Assembly (NCBI GenBank): GCA_035530655.1
Contig: DATKUK010000086.1
Location: 18,013-82,012, forward strand
DNA from: DATKUK01 sp035530655
Lineage (GTDB): Bacteria; Planctomycetota; Phycisphaerae; UBA1845; DATKUK01
Reading direction: 5' to 3'
Length of the DNA: 64,000 nt
Shown here: piece after piece, positions 1-8,045 of the stretch
Numbering within the stretch: position 1 is the stretch's first letter
How the letters are laid out: each line of letters opens with the position of its first letter
The notes under the pieces: generated by a model
Seen by the model: only the letters and a program-made list of their open reading frames with translations
What the model was told of the DNA's origin: nothing
Database searches by the model: none
Program-made: the position numbers and the translations under genes

Positions 1-82
1 CGGCACAGGATGGTCTGTGTGTTCCGCGAACGTAGCTCCCGCGTAGAACGACTGACGATGGAGCGTCAGTAGCTCCCGGGCT

Positions 83-319
83 TTATTCAGGTCTACGCTT
101 GGCACGTGGTCTGCCTCTCCGGATTCGTTCTTGGAGGAAGCGGGGGGCGTTACTGTCGGTCAATTCCCATATCCAGCAGGCGCCTTGCCCAACCTTCGCA
201 TTTCGAACTAACGAACCGAATTGATCGCTCAAGATGTCGCCATCTGGTGCTTCAAGCTCGAGGTACTCGAGAATCTCGTCCATGGTGACGGGAGATGACG
301 CCCGCCTGTCGTCCTCCAA
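83..319 (-). CDS. small hypothetical protein
   Basis: I do not recognise this 78-residue protein. Composition looks protein-like: an acidic helix-forming N-terminal half (DEILEYLELEAPDGD), then a central aromatic patch (ACWIWELTD), then a basic tail ending RAKRRPE. The frame opens with TTG at 319; an internal ATG at 283 would give a 66-residue product and is equally possible. Neither start has a strong Shine-Dalgarno sequence. It stands alone near the left edge, pointing away from the mutagenesis cassette, so the context gives no functional clue. It could be a non-coding open frame. Confidence 0.4.
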   Translation of the reverse strand: MEDDRRASSPVTMDEILEYLELEAPDGDILSDQFGSLVRNAKVGQGACWIWELTDSNAPRFLQERIRRGRPRAKRRPE

Positions 320-734
320 CCTAGGCTAGGTACCTGTACTTCTAGGGGGCTCGGGATGATCCAAGTGTCGCTCGTGGGCCTTGACCTCCCATCGGATGAG
401 TCGACATCGTGGCACGTGCCTGCGATGTGTCGGCATTGTCGCGGCCAAGGCTGAGTTCGTCGAGGGCCTTAGAGCCGGTGCACGAAGGCATCATCTGGCG
501 AGGTCCACTAGGCGTGGGGCGGCGATTTGCTGTCCAAGGCTGATGCTCCGGCCTTTCTGGGGCGAGGATGGGGTCTTCGCAGACCCAAGCGAGGTTTGAT
601 CCCCCCACCCGTACCCGCACACTCGGGCGCAAGGTGTGGGTGGGCCGGGGGTTAGAGCGCAGGTGGGGCGGAGGGGGTGGGGGATGGGGCGCGGGGTGAG
701 CCGGCTGACCATTTGAATAAAGGGGGAAATCGTC
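320..734. other. intergenic stretch without a convincing gene
   Basis: About 0.4 kb between the small leftward ORF and the imuA promoter. Overlapping short frames on both strands are Arg/Pro-rich and look non-coding. The one structure I see is a GC-rich inverted repeat, CCCACCC at 604-610 against GGGTGGG at 638-644, followed by a G-rich run to about 690. It could be a transcription terminator or simply base-composition skew. Confidence 0.5.
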
Positions 735-763
735 TTGACTCGGACCGAAGTTAGGTTTATGTT
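735..763 (+). promoter_or_regulatory. sigma70-like promoter of the imuA-imuB-dnaE2 cassette
   Basis: TTGACT (735-740) and TATGTT (758-763) are separated by exactly 17 bp and lie about 50 bp before the imuA start. The hexamer TTAGGT occurs twice, at 751-756 and 762-767. The copies are 11 bp apart, about one helical turn, and they overlap the -10 element, where a repressor could bind. No classical palindromic LexA box is visible, so SOS control is only an inference from the genes downstream. Confidence 0.55.
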
Positions 764-811
764 AGGTATGGCGAACGACCGATGTGCAGGGTGCGGGGGA
801 GCGGTAAGGCG

Positions 812-1570
812 ATGTCGGCAGAGAGCATCAAGCTGGGCCTAAGGCAGGATCGGGCAGCCATCGTGCGGCAGCTACGCGAGCAAATCCGGCGGATGGAGCA
901 CGACTACGCCCGTCCGCCCGAGCGGCAATGGATCGGCACGGGCCTGGCCGCACTCGACGAGCGATTGGCCGGCGGGGGGCTGCCCACCGGCAGCATCGTC
1001 GAGCTGATCGGGTCGGGACGGGCTTGCGGGGGATTGGCGCTGGCCACGTGGCTGACGGCCCGGGCGGCGTCGGACGGCGGGCAGGTGGTGGTGATCGACT
1101 CGGCCGGCGACTTCTACCCACCTGCGGCCGAGCAATTGGGTTTGGGGGCCGATCGGATGGTGCTGGTTCACCCGCGTCGCGAGGTCGACGCGTTGTGGGC
1201 GGCTGAGCAGTCGCTGCGGTCGCCGACGGTGGCGGCTGTGCTGCTGACGTGCCTGTTGCGGGTCGAGCATCGCCAGTCGCGGCGGTTGCAGTTGGCGGCT
1301 GAGGCGGGCGGGGGCATCGGCCTGTTGGTTCGGCCGATCAAGGCGCAGGCCCGCGGGCGGGTGAGCACGGCCGCGGTGCGGCTGTTGGTTGGGCCCACGC
1401 GTAGCGAGCCGGGCAGTGTGCGGTGGCTGGTGCAGGTGTTGCGGTGTCGTGGCGGCTGGCCGAGCGAGCCGGTTGTGGTAGGGCTGGAGGATGAGGCGTG
1501 TGATGTGTCTGTGCATGCCGCTGCTGTCGGTGGAGCGGACGAGCCGGTGTTGCGGCTTGCCGGCGGATAA
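812..1570 (+). CDS. imuA: ImuA-like RecA-fold protein of the translesion synthesis mutasome
   Basis: A 252-residue RecA/SulA-like protein. In known ImuA-ImuB-DnaE2 systems it takes part in damage-induced mutagenesis. The N-terminal helix (LREQIRRMEHD) is followed by WIGTGLAALDERLAGGGLPTG, the hallmark opening of RecA-like ImuA proteins. The loop GSGRACGG sits where RecA has its Walker A, but the consensus lysine is missing, so ATP use is doubtful. A VVVIDSAGDFYPP strand corresponds to the next core element. I chose ATG 812 (preceded by GGTAAGG) over the in-frame ATG 782, which would add ten residues. The 3' end overlaps imuB by 80 bp in another frame, which suggests translational coupling. 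Position directly before imuB and dnaE2 supports the call. Confidence 0.8.
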   Translation: MSAESIKLGLRQDRAAIVRQLREQIRRMEHDYARPPERQWIGTGLAALDERLAGGGLPTGSIVELIGSGRACGGLALATWLTARAASDGGQVVVIDSAGDFYPPAAEQLGLGADRMVLVHPRREVDALWAAEQSLRSPTVAAVLLTCLLRVEHRQSRRLQLAAEAGGGIGLLVRPIKAQARGRVSTAAVRLLVGPTRSEPGSVRWLVQVLRCRGGWPSEPVVVGLEDEACDVSVHAAAVGGADEPVLRLAGG

Positions 1571-3389
1571 GCCGACCGCGGTGGCGGAGCCTGTGGGGCA
1601 GTCGCAGCGCGTGGTTTCGTGCTGTCGGCTTGCACTCACCGGTGGCGTGCGCCCGGGTCAGACGGTGGCTGAGGCGCGGGCGGTGCTACCCGAGCTTGCG
1701 GTGTGCTCGCACGATCCGCAGGCCGACCGCCGGCGGCTGGGGCAGTTGGCGGCGGGGGCGATGCAGTTCAGCCCGATCGTTCAGCCGGTCGAGCCGGGGG
1801 TGTTGCTTCTGGATGTGACGGGTTGCGAACGTCTGTTCGGCGGCGAGCGGCGGCTTGGTGGGTTGGGCATTCGTTACGTCGAGCGCGAGGGGTTCTCGGT
1901 GCGCGGGGCGATCGCGGGCACGGTGGGCGCGGCGTGGGCGCTGGCTCATGCGGGCGGCGAGCGGCTGACGGTGGTCGAGCCGGAGGGCGAGGTCGCGGCG
2001 TTGGCGGGGCTGCCGGCGTGGTCGCTGCGGATCGAGCGAGACGCGGTGGCGGCGTTGGATCGGCTGGGAGTGGCGACGGTGGACGATCTGCTGCATCTGC
2101 CGCGGTCGTCATTGGCGGAGCGGTTTGGCGGGTCGGTGCTGCGGCGATTGGATCAGGCGGTCGGCGCGATGGATGAGCCGGTCGAGCCGTTTCGTCCGGC
2201 CGAGCTGCCGGCGGTGCGGATGAGTCTGGCGTTTCCGACGGATCGGCAGGAGGTGGTGCATGCGGGTGTCGAGTCGCTGCTGGGGCGGCTGACGCAGCGG
2301 CTCGAGCAGCAGGGGCAGGGCGCGGCTGAGCTTGTGTGCACGTTCTATCGCGAGCAGGCCCGCCCGATCGTGTCGCAGCTTTGGTTGAGTCGGCCGACGC
2401 GGGCGTTGGGGCATTTGACGTCGCTGCTGGCGGAGAAGGTGCGGGGGTTGGATCTGTCGGTTCCGGTGTCGGCGATCAGTTTGCACGTGGTGCGGGCTGG
2501 TGTGGTGCCGCGGTGGCAGGGTCGGTTGTTCGAGTCGGCCGAGGTGAGCGATCCGCAGAAGGCGGCGGGGCTGTTGGATGAGTTGTCGAATCGTTTGGGG
2601 CAGGGCGCGGTGGTGCGGGCCTTGCCGGGCGACGATCATCAGCCCGAGCACGCTTGTTGGTATGAGCCGGTGACGGGTGGAATCGATGGTGGCATCCAGC
2701 GAATTAGACATGATGTGACAAGGCGGGTGAAACCCGCCCTACGTGCTAGTCCATCCCCCACCCTTTGCTTCGCAAAGGATGGGGCACCCAAGCCCACGCA
2801 CTCGACAGAACACTGGCGGGCAAGCCGCCAGTGGCACCCCACCAAGACACCCAAGAGTTCATCCCCCACCCTTTGCTTCGCAAAGGATGGGGCACCCAAT
2901 GAGGGTACCCATGCGTCCAACGAAGCACTGGCGGATCCCGGCGCGCCGGGACCAGTGGCACCCCACAAGGGCACCCGACGGATCAAATCTGATGTGGCAC
3001 GGCGGGTAAAACCCGCCCTACGTTCTGACAGTGTTGCCCGAGATGAGAACGATCATGCCCACGCAACAGCAGCGTGGGCATGCCACCCGGATCGTTTGTC
3101 CGAGGTGAGGATGGCGGCGGGGGAGAGGCCGGTGCGGCTGTTTGCCCGGCCGCAGCCGATCGACGTGATCGCCGGCGCCAACGGTGGCGGGCCGGCGTGG
3201 TTTCGCTGGCGGGGCGATCGGCGGAGGGTGGCGTGGTCGGTGGGCCCCGAGCGGATTGAGACGGGCTGGTGGCGCGGGCGGCAGGTGTGTCGGGATTATT
3301 ACGTGGTGCAGGATCAGGAGGGCGGGCGGTTCTGGATGTTTCGCGATCGTGAAAATCGGCGGTGGTATTTGCATGGGTGTTTTGAGTGA
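1491..3389 (+). CDS. imuB: ImuB, catalytically impaired Y-family polymerase homologue carrying an in-frame repeat insertion
   Basis: A Y-family DNA polymerase homologue, expected to bridge DnaE2, ImuA and the sliding clamp in error-prone repair. It opens MRRVMCLCMPLLSVER, as ImuB proteins do, and lacks the catalytic acidic residue usual after the first strand. The palm/fingers region (to about residue 250) includes VLLLDVTGCERLFGG; a little-finger region ends near DDHQPEHACWYEP (about 395). The C-terminal part (about 540-632) holds RPVRLFARPQPIDV and a WF.WRG...DYYVV..EGGRFWMFR stretch typical of ImuB tails. Residues about 403-538 are translated from palindromic repeats (2700-3105), do not resemble ImuB, and make the 632-residue protein about 130 longer than usual. 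The frame stays open throughout, so the gene may still work. Confidence 0.85.
   Translation: MRRVMCLCMPLLSVERTSRCCGLPADKPTAVAEPVGQSQRVVSCCRLALTGGVRPGQTVAEARAVLPELAVCSHDPQADRRRLGQLAAGAMQFSPIVQPVEPGVLLLDVTGCERLFGGERRLGGLGIRYVEREGFSVRGAIAGTVGAAWALAHAGGERLTVVEPEGEVAALAGLPAWSLRIERDAVAALDRLGVATVDDLLHLPRSSLAERFGGSVLRRLDQAVGAMDEPVEPFRPAELPAVRMSLAFPTDRQEVVHAGVESLLGRLTQRLEQQGQGAAELVCTFYREQARPIVSQLWLSRPTRALGHLTSLLAEKVRGLDLSVPVSAISLHVVRAGVVPRWQGRLFESAEVSDPQKAAGLLDELSNRLGQGAVVRALPGDDHQPEHACWYEPVTGGIDGGIQRIRHDVTRRVKPALRASPSPTLCFAKDGAPKPTHSTEHWRASRQWHPTKTPKSSSPTLCFAKDGAPNEGTHASNEALADPGAPGPVAPHKGTRRIKSDVARRVKPALRSDSVARDENDHAHATAAWACHPDRLSEVRMAAGERPVRLFARPQPIDVIAGANGGGPAWFRWRGDRRRVAWSVGPERIETGWWRGRQVCRDYYVVQDQEGGRFWMFRDRENRRWYLHGCFE
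2700..3105 (+). repeat. cluster of palindromic repeats inserted in frame within imuB
   Basis: A composite repeat block inside the coding region. Two 45-bp direct copies (2700-2744 and 2979-3023, offset 279 bp = 93 codons) each carry a GGCGGGT/ACCCGCC hairpin followed by CTACGT. Two 38-bp copies of a second element (2753-2790 and 2861-2898, offset 108 bp = 36 codons) carry the hairpin CCTTTGC-TTC-GCAAAGG. Further hairpins are CACTGGCGG/CCGCCAGTG (2811-2833), the 16-bp palindrome at 2936-2951 inside CACTGG/CCAGTG, and CATGCCCACGC/GCGTGGGCATG (3054-3082) nested in AACGATC/GATCGTT (3048-3096). Every offset is a multiple of three and no stop codon is introduced. Confidence 0.85.
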
Positions 3390-3402
3390 GATGCGAAGTC
3401 AG

Positions 3403-3474
3403 TCCCCCGCCCCTGGAAGGGACGGGGCACCCGAACACCCAAGCACCCGAATAGGCGGGTGGAACCCGCCCTAC
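3403..3474 (+). repeat. intergenic copies of the same palindromic repeat families
   Basis: Between imuB and the next gene lies a third GGCGGGT-GGA-ACCCGCC hairpin (3454-3470) followed by CTACGT, the same element that occurs twice inside imuB. Before it, about 3403-3434, is a CCCCCGCCCC...GACGGGGCACCC variant of the second element. This shows that the elements are dispersed units that also sit in non-coding DNA here. Confidence 0.75.
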
Positions 3475-3508
3475 GTGTTGATGTGTGGTGAGGATGGAAG
3501 GCGGTACG

Positions 3509-3850
3509 ATGGTTGCCATGAACGAGCGGAGTGACGAGGTGTTCGTGGGGGATCAGATCACGCCGGTAGACGGTGCGTTCGACACGTCGGCGATGGCGAC
3601 GGGCGCGCCGGGTCTGCCGCGGCGGTTTGTGTGGCGGAGTACGCAGTATACGGTGGAGCGGGTGCTGGAGACGCTCAAGTCGAGTTCGTCGTGCCGGTCG
3701 GGCGGCGGCGAGATGTATCTTCGCAAGCACTGGTACCGCATCCGCACGACCAGCGGCGAGGTGATGACGCTGTACTTCAACCGTCAGCCGCACCGGGGCC
3801 GAAGGGCCACACGGGATCGTTGGGTGCTGTACTCGATGGCGGAGAGTTAA
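3509..3850 (+). CDS. small conserved protein between imuB and dnaE2 (DUF6504-like)
   Basis: A 113-residue protein with the pattern PRRFVWRSTQYTVERVLE, then a Cys/Gly-rich turn, then YLRKHWYRIRTTSGEVMTLYF and a terminal RWVLYS strand. This WRG/WRS-Y-V...W-R-V...LY layout recalls the small beta-rich DUF6504 family, which I remember as a companion of mutasome or helicase genes; I could not verify that. It also resembles the C-terminal tail of ImuB (WFRWRG...YYVV...FWMFR), so it may be a detached paralogue of that domain. ATG 3509 is preferred because GAAGG lies seven bases upstream; in-frame GTG 3485 and ATG 3494 and 3518 also exist. It ends about 50 bp before dnaE2 and is probably co-transcribed with it. 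Confidence 0.65.
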   Translation: MVAMNERSDEVFVGDQITPVDGAFDTSAMATGAPGLPRRFVWRSTQYTVERVLETLKSSSSCRSGGGEMYLRKHWYRIRTTSGEVMTLYFNRQPHRGRRATRDRWVLYSMAES

Positions 3851-3897
3851 GTCGCGTTGGAGAGCCTTGGGTTGGTCCGTGAGCAAGTGCATGAGCC

Positions 3898-6800
3898 ATG
3901 TCGGGTTATGCGGAACTGCATTGTGCGAGCAACTTTTCGTTTCTGCGGGCGGCGTCGCATCCGGACGAGCTGGTCGAGCGGGCGGCGGCGTTGGGCTATC
4001 GGGCGCTGGCGGTAACCGATCGCAACTCGCTGGCGGGGGTGGTGCGGGCCCACGTGGCGGCGAAAGAGTGCGGGCTGAAGCTGCTGATCGGGGCCGAGGT
4101 CGAGTTGACCGATGTGCCTTCGGTCGTGCTGCTGGTGATGGATCGCGGTGGGTACGGTCGTTTGTGCCGTTTGCTGACCACCGGTCGGATGCGGGCGCCG
4201 AAGGGCGAGTGTTACCTGAATTTTGCCGACCTGGCCGAGCATGCGGAGGGGCTGATCGCCGTCGCGCTGCCGCCGGGCGCCGTCGCCGATGACGTCGAGT
4301 CGTGTGCCCAGTTGCTGGCGCGGTATCGAGAGGTCTTTGGGGATCGAGCCTATCTGGCGGTGGAACTGTCGCTGGGGCCCGATGATGCGAAGCGGCTGGC
4401 GTGGCTGGAGGCGTTGTCGCGCCAATCGGGTCTGAAGCTGGTGGCGGCCAACGACGTGCGCTATCACGCGCCGGAGCGGCGGTTTCTGCACGACGTGCTG
4501 CGGTGCATCGATCTGGACTGCACGATCGAGCAGGCCGGTCGACGTCTGACGCCCAATGCCGAGCGCTACCTGAAAGAGCCGGCGGCGATGGTGCGGCTGT
4601 TTGCCGACTGTCGGGAGGCGATCGCGCGCACGGTGGAGATCGCCGATCGCTGCGGTTTCGGTCTGGACGAGTTGCGGTATGAGTATCCCGAGGGGCTGTG
4701 CCCACCGGGCGCCAGGCCCATGGCGTATCTGGCCGAGCTGACGTGGGCGGGGGCGTGGCAGCGATATCCGGATGGCGTGCCGCAGAAGGTGCGCGATCAG
4801 ATCGAGCACGAGCTTCAGTTGATCGAGCAGCTTGGGTACGAGGCGTACTTTCTGACGGTGTGGGACGTGGTGCGATTTGCCCGGTCGCGGGGGATTCTGT
4901 GTCAGGGTCGGGGCTCGGCGGCCAACTCGGCGGTGTGCTATTGCCTGGGGATCACGGCGGTGGATCCGGGTCGGATCGACGTGCTGTTCGAGCGGTTCGT
5001 CAGCCGCGAGCGCAACGAGCCGCCGGACATTGACGTGGACTTCGAGCACGAGCGGCGGGAGGAGGTGTTTCAGTACATCTACGGCAAGTACGGGCGGGAT
5101 CACGCGGCGATTGCGGCGGAGGTGATTACCTACCGCGGCCGACTGGCGGTGCGCGAGGTGGGCAAGGCGCTGGGGTTGTCGCTGGATCGGGTGGACGCGA
5201 TTGCCAAGGCGGTCGACAGTTGGGGCGACGAGCCGGCGCTGGAGCAGCGGCTGCGCGAGGTGGGGCTGGACCCGAGTCAGCGGACGCTGCGGTGTCTGGT
5301 GCGTCTGGTGCGGCAGATCATCGGGTTTCCGCGGCATTTGTCGCAGCACGTGGGGGGCTTTGTGATCAGCCGGGGGTCGCTGTGCGATCTGGTGCCGATC
5401 GCCAACGCGGCGATGCCGGATCGGACGTTCATCGAGTGGGACAAGAACGACATCGATGCGCTGGGAATCCTGAAGGTGGACTGTTTGGCGCTGGGGATGC
5501 TGACGGCGCTGCACAAGTGCTTCGATTTTCTGCGGGAGCATCACGGGGAGCGGCTGGGTCTGGCCGACGTGCCGGCGGAGGATGCGGGTGTTTACCGTAT
5601 GATCCAGCGTGCGGACACGGTGGGGGTGTTTCAGATCGAGAGCCGGGCGCAGATGAGCATGCTCCCGCGTTTAAAGCCGGCGTGTTTTTACGATCTGGTG
5701 ATCGAGGTGGCGATCGTGCGGCCGGGGCCGATCCAGGGCGACATGGTGCACCCGTATTTGCGTCGGCGGAAGGGGTTGGAGGCGGAGACGTATCCGAACG
5801 AGGTGATTCGGGCGGTGCTGGGCAAGACGCTGGGGGTGCCGCTGTTTCAAGAGCAGGCGATGCGTCTGGCGATGGTGGCGGCGGGGTTCGGGGCTGGCCA
5901 GGCCGACGCATTGCGGCGGGCGATGGGGGCGTGGCGGAAGCGCGGGTTGCTCGAGAAGTTCCGGCAGCAGTTGCTGGAGGGGATGCGGCGCAACGGCTTG
6001 CCGGAGGCGTTTGCCCGAAGGACGTTCGAGCAGATCCGCGGGTTTGGTGAGTATGGGTTTCCCGAGAGTCACGCGGCGTCGTTTGCGCTTCTGGTGTATG
6101 TGTCGGCGTGGCTGAAGCGTTACTGGCCTGCGGCGTATTGTGCGGCGCTGATGAACTCGCAGCCGATGGGTTTTTACGCTCCGGCGCAGTTGGTGCAGGA
6201 CGCCAAGCGGCACGGGGTGGAAGTGCGGCCGGTGGACGTGAACTTCAGCGGATACGATTGTCGCTTGGAGGACAACGTGTCGGCCAGGCCGGCGGGGGCG
6301 GACGATCGGCCGGAGACGTGGGGTGGGCATGGTCCGGCGATTCGACTGGGCATGAGGCTGGTGCGAGGGTTGTCGGTCGAGCTGGCGGTGCGGATCGAGC
6401 GGGCGCGGGAGGAAGGGCGGTTCGGGTTGGTCGGCGAGTTGGCGCGACGCACTGGGATCGGTCGAGCGGGGCTGGCGAAGCTGGCGGCGGCGGACGCGTT
6501 TGGGTCGATGGGTCTGGATCGCCGTCAAGCGATGTGGCAGGTGCTTCGGCAGGGCGAGGCGCTGCCGCTTCTGGCGGGGCTGGACGACGAGGAGCCGATG
6601 GTGCCGCTGCCGGATGAGCCGTGCGAGCAGGCGGTGGCATACGACTATCACCACGTGGGTTTGTCGTTGAAGGTTCATCCGATGGCGTTGCGGAGGGAGG
6701 AGCTGGCTCGACGCGGGGTGGTAGAGGCTTCTCGATTGGCAGAGATTGCGTCTGGACGTCGCGTGGCGGTAGCGGGTTTGGTGACGGTTCGCCAGAGGCC

Positions 6801-7038
6801 TTCGACGGCGAAGGGGATCGTTTTTATGACGTTGGAGGATGAGACGGGGGTGGCGAACTTGCTGGTTAGGCCTGAGGTGCACGAACGTTATCGAAAGGTG
6901 GCGCGGTCGGCGACGGGGATGCTGGCAGCAGGGCGGCTGGAGCGGAGCGACGGGGTCATTCATGTGGTCGTCGACCGGATGGTCGATCTGGCGGACGGGT
7001 TGGGGCCGCTGACCGCTCGGTCGCGTGATTTCCGTTGA
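3898..7038 (+). CDS. dnaE2: error-prone DNA polymerase III alpha subunit DnaE2 (ImuC)
   Basis: A 1046-residue C-family polymerase, the catalytic member of the damage-inducible mutasome. The N-terminal PHP domain starts YAELHCASNFSFLRAASHP, the DnaE2 form of the opening motif. The polymerase core contains CQGRGSAANSAVCYCLGIT (about residues 335-355) and the catalytic acidic motif PPDIDVDFEHERREEV (about 375), followed by LSQHVGGFVIS and the VPLFQEQAMRLAM helix-hairpin region. The OB fold (VAVAGLVTVRQRPSTAKGIVFMTLEDETG) lies near 955-985, and the protein ends PLTARSRDFR, a common DnaE2 terminus. Length is normal and no motif is missing. It is the last gene of the imu cassette. Confidence 0.95.
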   Translation: MSGYAELHCASNFSFLRAASHPDELVERAAALGYRALAVTDRNSLAGVVRAHVAAKECGLKLLIGAEVELTDVPSVVLLVMDRGGYGRLCRLLTTGRMRAPKGECYLNFADLAEHAEGLIAVALPPGAVADDVESCAQLLARYREVFGDRAYLAVELSLGPDDAKRLAWLEALSRQSGLKLVAANDVRYHAPERRFLHDVLRCIDLDCTIEQAGRRLTPNAERYLKEPAAMVRLFADCREAIARTVEIADRCGFGLDELRYEYPEGLCPPGARPMAYLAELTWAGAWQRYPDGVPQKVRDQIEHELQLIEQLGYEAYFLTVWDVVRFARSRGILCQGRGSAANSAVCYCLGITAVDPGRIDVLFERFVSRERNEPPDIDVDFEHERREEVFQYIYGKYGRDHAAIAAEVITYRGRLAVREVGKALGLSLDRVDAIAKAVDSWGDEPALEQRLREVGLDPSQRTLRCLVRLVRQIIGFPRHLSQHVGGFVISRGSLCDLVPIANAAMPDRTFIEWDKNDIDALGILKVDCLALGMLTALHKCFDFLREHHGERLGLADVPAEDAGVYRMIQRADTVGVFQIESRAQMSMLPRLKPACFYDLVIEVAIVRPGPIQGDMVHPYLRRRKGLEAETYPNEVIRAVLGKTLGVPLFQEQAMRLAMVAAGFGAGQADALRRAMGAWRKRGLLEKFRQQLLEGMRRNGLPEAFARRTFEQIRGFGEYGFPESHAASFALLVYVSAWLKRYWPAAYCAALMNSQPMGFYAPAQLVQDAKRHGVEVRPVDVNFSGYDCRLEDNVSARPAGADDRPETWGGHGPAIRLGMRLVRGLSVELAVRIERAREEGRFGLVGELARRTGIGRAGLAKLAAADAFGSMGLDRRQAMWQVLRQGEALPLLAGLDDEEPMVPLPDEPCEQAVAYDYHHVGLSLKVHPMALRREELARRGVVEASRLAEIASGRRVAVAGLVTVRQRPSTAKGIVFMTLEDETGVANLLVRPEVHERYRKVARSATGMLAAGRLERSDGVIHVVVDRMVDLADGLGPLTARSRDFR

Positions 7039-7150
7039 GACGGTTGCGGCGATCTCTTGCAGTGGGCAGCGTGGGCGCACACACTGGCCGATCGGATCGC
7101 GGTTTTGGGTATGACGGCGACGTGCGACCGAGTTCGTCGGGCGGACGAAT

Positions 7151-8026
7151 TTGTTCTGGGACATCGCGACCGATCGGATAGGACCTGTGACGACGCAAGT
7201 GGATCAGGTAGAGCGGTTCATCAGCCAGACAGGCCGGCGGCATGTGTTGGTGCTTGGGGCGGCGGACACGGGCAAGTCGTACCTGGTCGACGCGCTGGCT
7301 GAGCGACTGGCGGACCGAGGGTCTGCGGTAGCGGTGATCGACGCGGATCCGGGTCAGTCGCGGATCGGTCCGCCGACCACGGTTGGGTTGCAGCAGCCGC
7401 GCCGACCGGATGCGGGTGCGGACGCGTTCAGTTTCGTGGGGTCGATCAGCCCGTCGGGGCATCTGCTGCCGATGTTGTGCGGTGTGGTGCGGATGGCCGA
7501 GGAGGCGGAGCGTCTGGGCGGCGAACTAATAGTGATTGATACGCCGGGGTTTGTGGACGGTCCGGCGGCCGAGGCGCTCTGGCGGGGCATGATCGACGTG
7601 CTGCGTCCGGCTGTTGTACTTGTTTGGCGCGGGGATTCGGGCTCTGGGAGGTGGTTGGCGGGTGTGGGGCCGATGCTGGAGATTGCCGCCCATGAGGCGG
7701 TGGTGCTTCGCGGATCGGCGCAGCGCCGCGCGTACCGGGCCGAGGCATGGGGACGGTACTTTGGCGGCGCATCAGAGCGGGTGGTCGATGCTGATCGAGT
7801 GGCGGTGTGGCAGATGGGCGGGGCGAAGCGGCCATTGACGCCGGGGCAACTGGTGAGTCTGCGCGACGCAGAGGGCGCGGACATGGCGTTGGGGGTAGCG
7901 CTGTCGGGTGCGGTGGGCGAACTGCGATTTTGCGCGCCGATTACGGGCGAGCCGCGAATTGCCTCACTGGTCGGTGGCCGTGTGCGGCTCGACCGAACCA
8001 CCTGGCACGAGCAGCCGCTTTGGTAG
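7151..8026 (+). CDS. Clp1/Grc3-type P-loop polynucleotide 5'-hydroxyl kinase
   Basis: A 291-residue P-loop protein. The Walker A loop is LVLGAADTGKSYLVDAL, and about 25 residues later comes VAVIDADPGQSRIGPP, the D-x-D-x-GQS signature of the Clp1/Grc3/NOL9 family of RNA or DNA 5'-hydroxyl kinases. FSFVGSISPSGH and a Walker B-like strand LIVIDTPGFVDG follow, as in that family. A C-terminal beta-rich part ends RTTWHEQPLW. The likely role is phosphorylation of 5'-OH ends in RNA or DNA repair; the substrate is unknown. The frame starts with TTG at 7151; a GTG about 12 codons later is possible. It lies about 110 bp downstream of dnaE2 on the same strand and could be transcribed with the mutasome. 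Confidence 0.75.
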   Translation: MFWDIATDRIGPVTTQVDQVERFISQTGRRHVLVLGAADTGKSYLVDALAERLADRGSAVAVIDADPGQSRIGPPTTVGLQQPRRPDAGADAFSFVGSISPSGHLLPMLCGVVRMAEEAERLGGELIVIDTPGFVDGPAAEALWRGMIDVLRPAVVLVWRGDSGSGRWLAGVGPMLEIAAHEAVVLRGSAQRRAYRAEAWGRYFGGASERVVDADRVAVWQMGGAKRPLTPGQLVSLRDAEGADMALGVALSGAVGELRFCAPITGEPRIASLVGGRVRLDRTTWHEQPLW

Positions 8027-8045
8027 CAACTCGCCGACGGCGTTG

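Noticed and set aside
700..811. LexA box upstream of imuA
   Set aside because: No inverted repeat of a known LexA type is visible; only a direct repeat, TTAGGT, was found.
2639..2986. Short open frames on the minus strand within the imuB insert
   Set aside because: They are translations of the palindromic repeats, which read open on several frames, and have no ribosome binding site.
3847..5544. 565-codon open frame antisense to dnaE2
   Set aside because: Rich in Arg, His, Pro and Gln, as expected for the shadow of a GC-rich gene; DnaE2 on the other strand is unmistakable.
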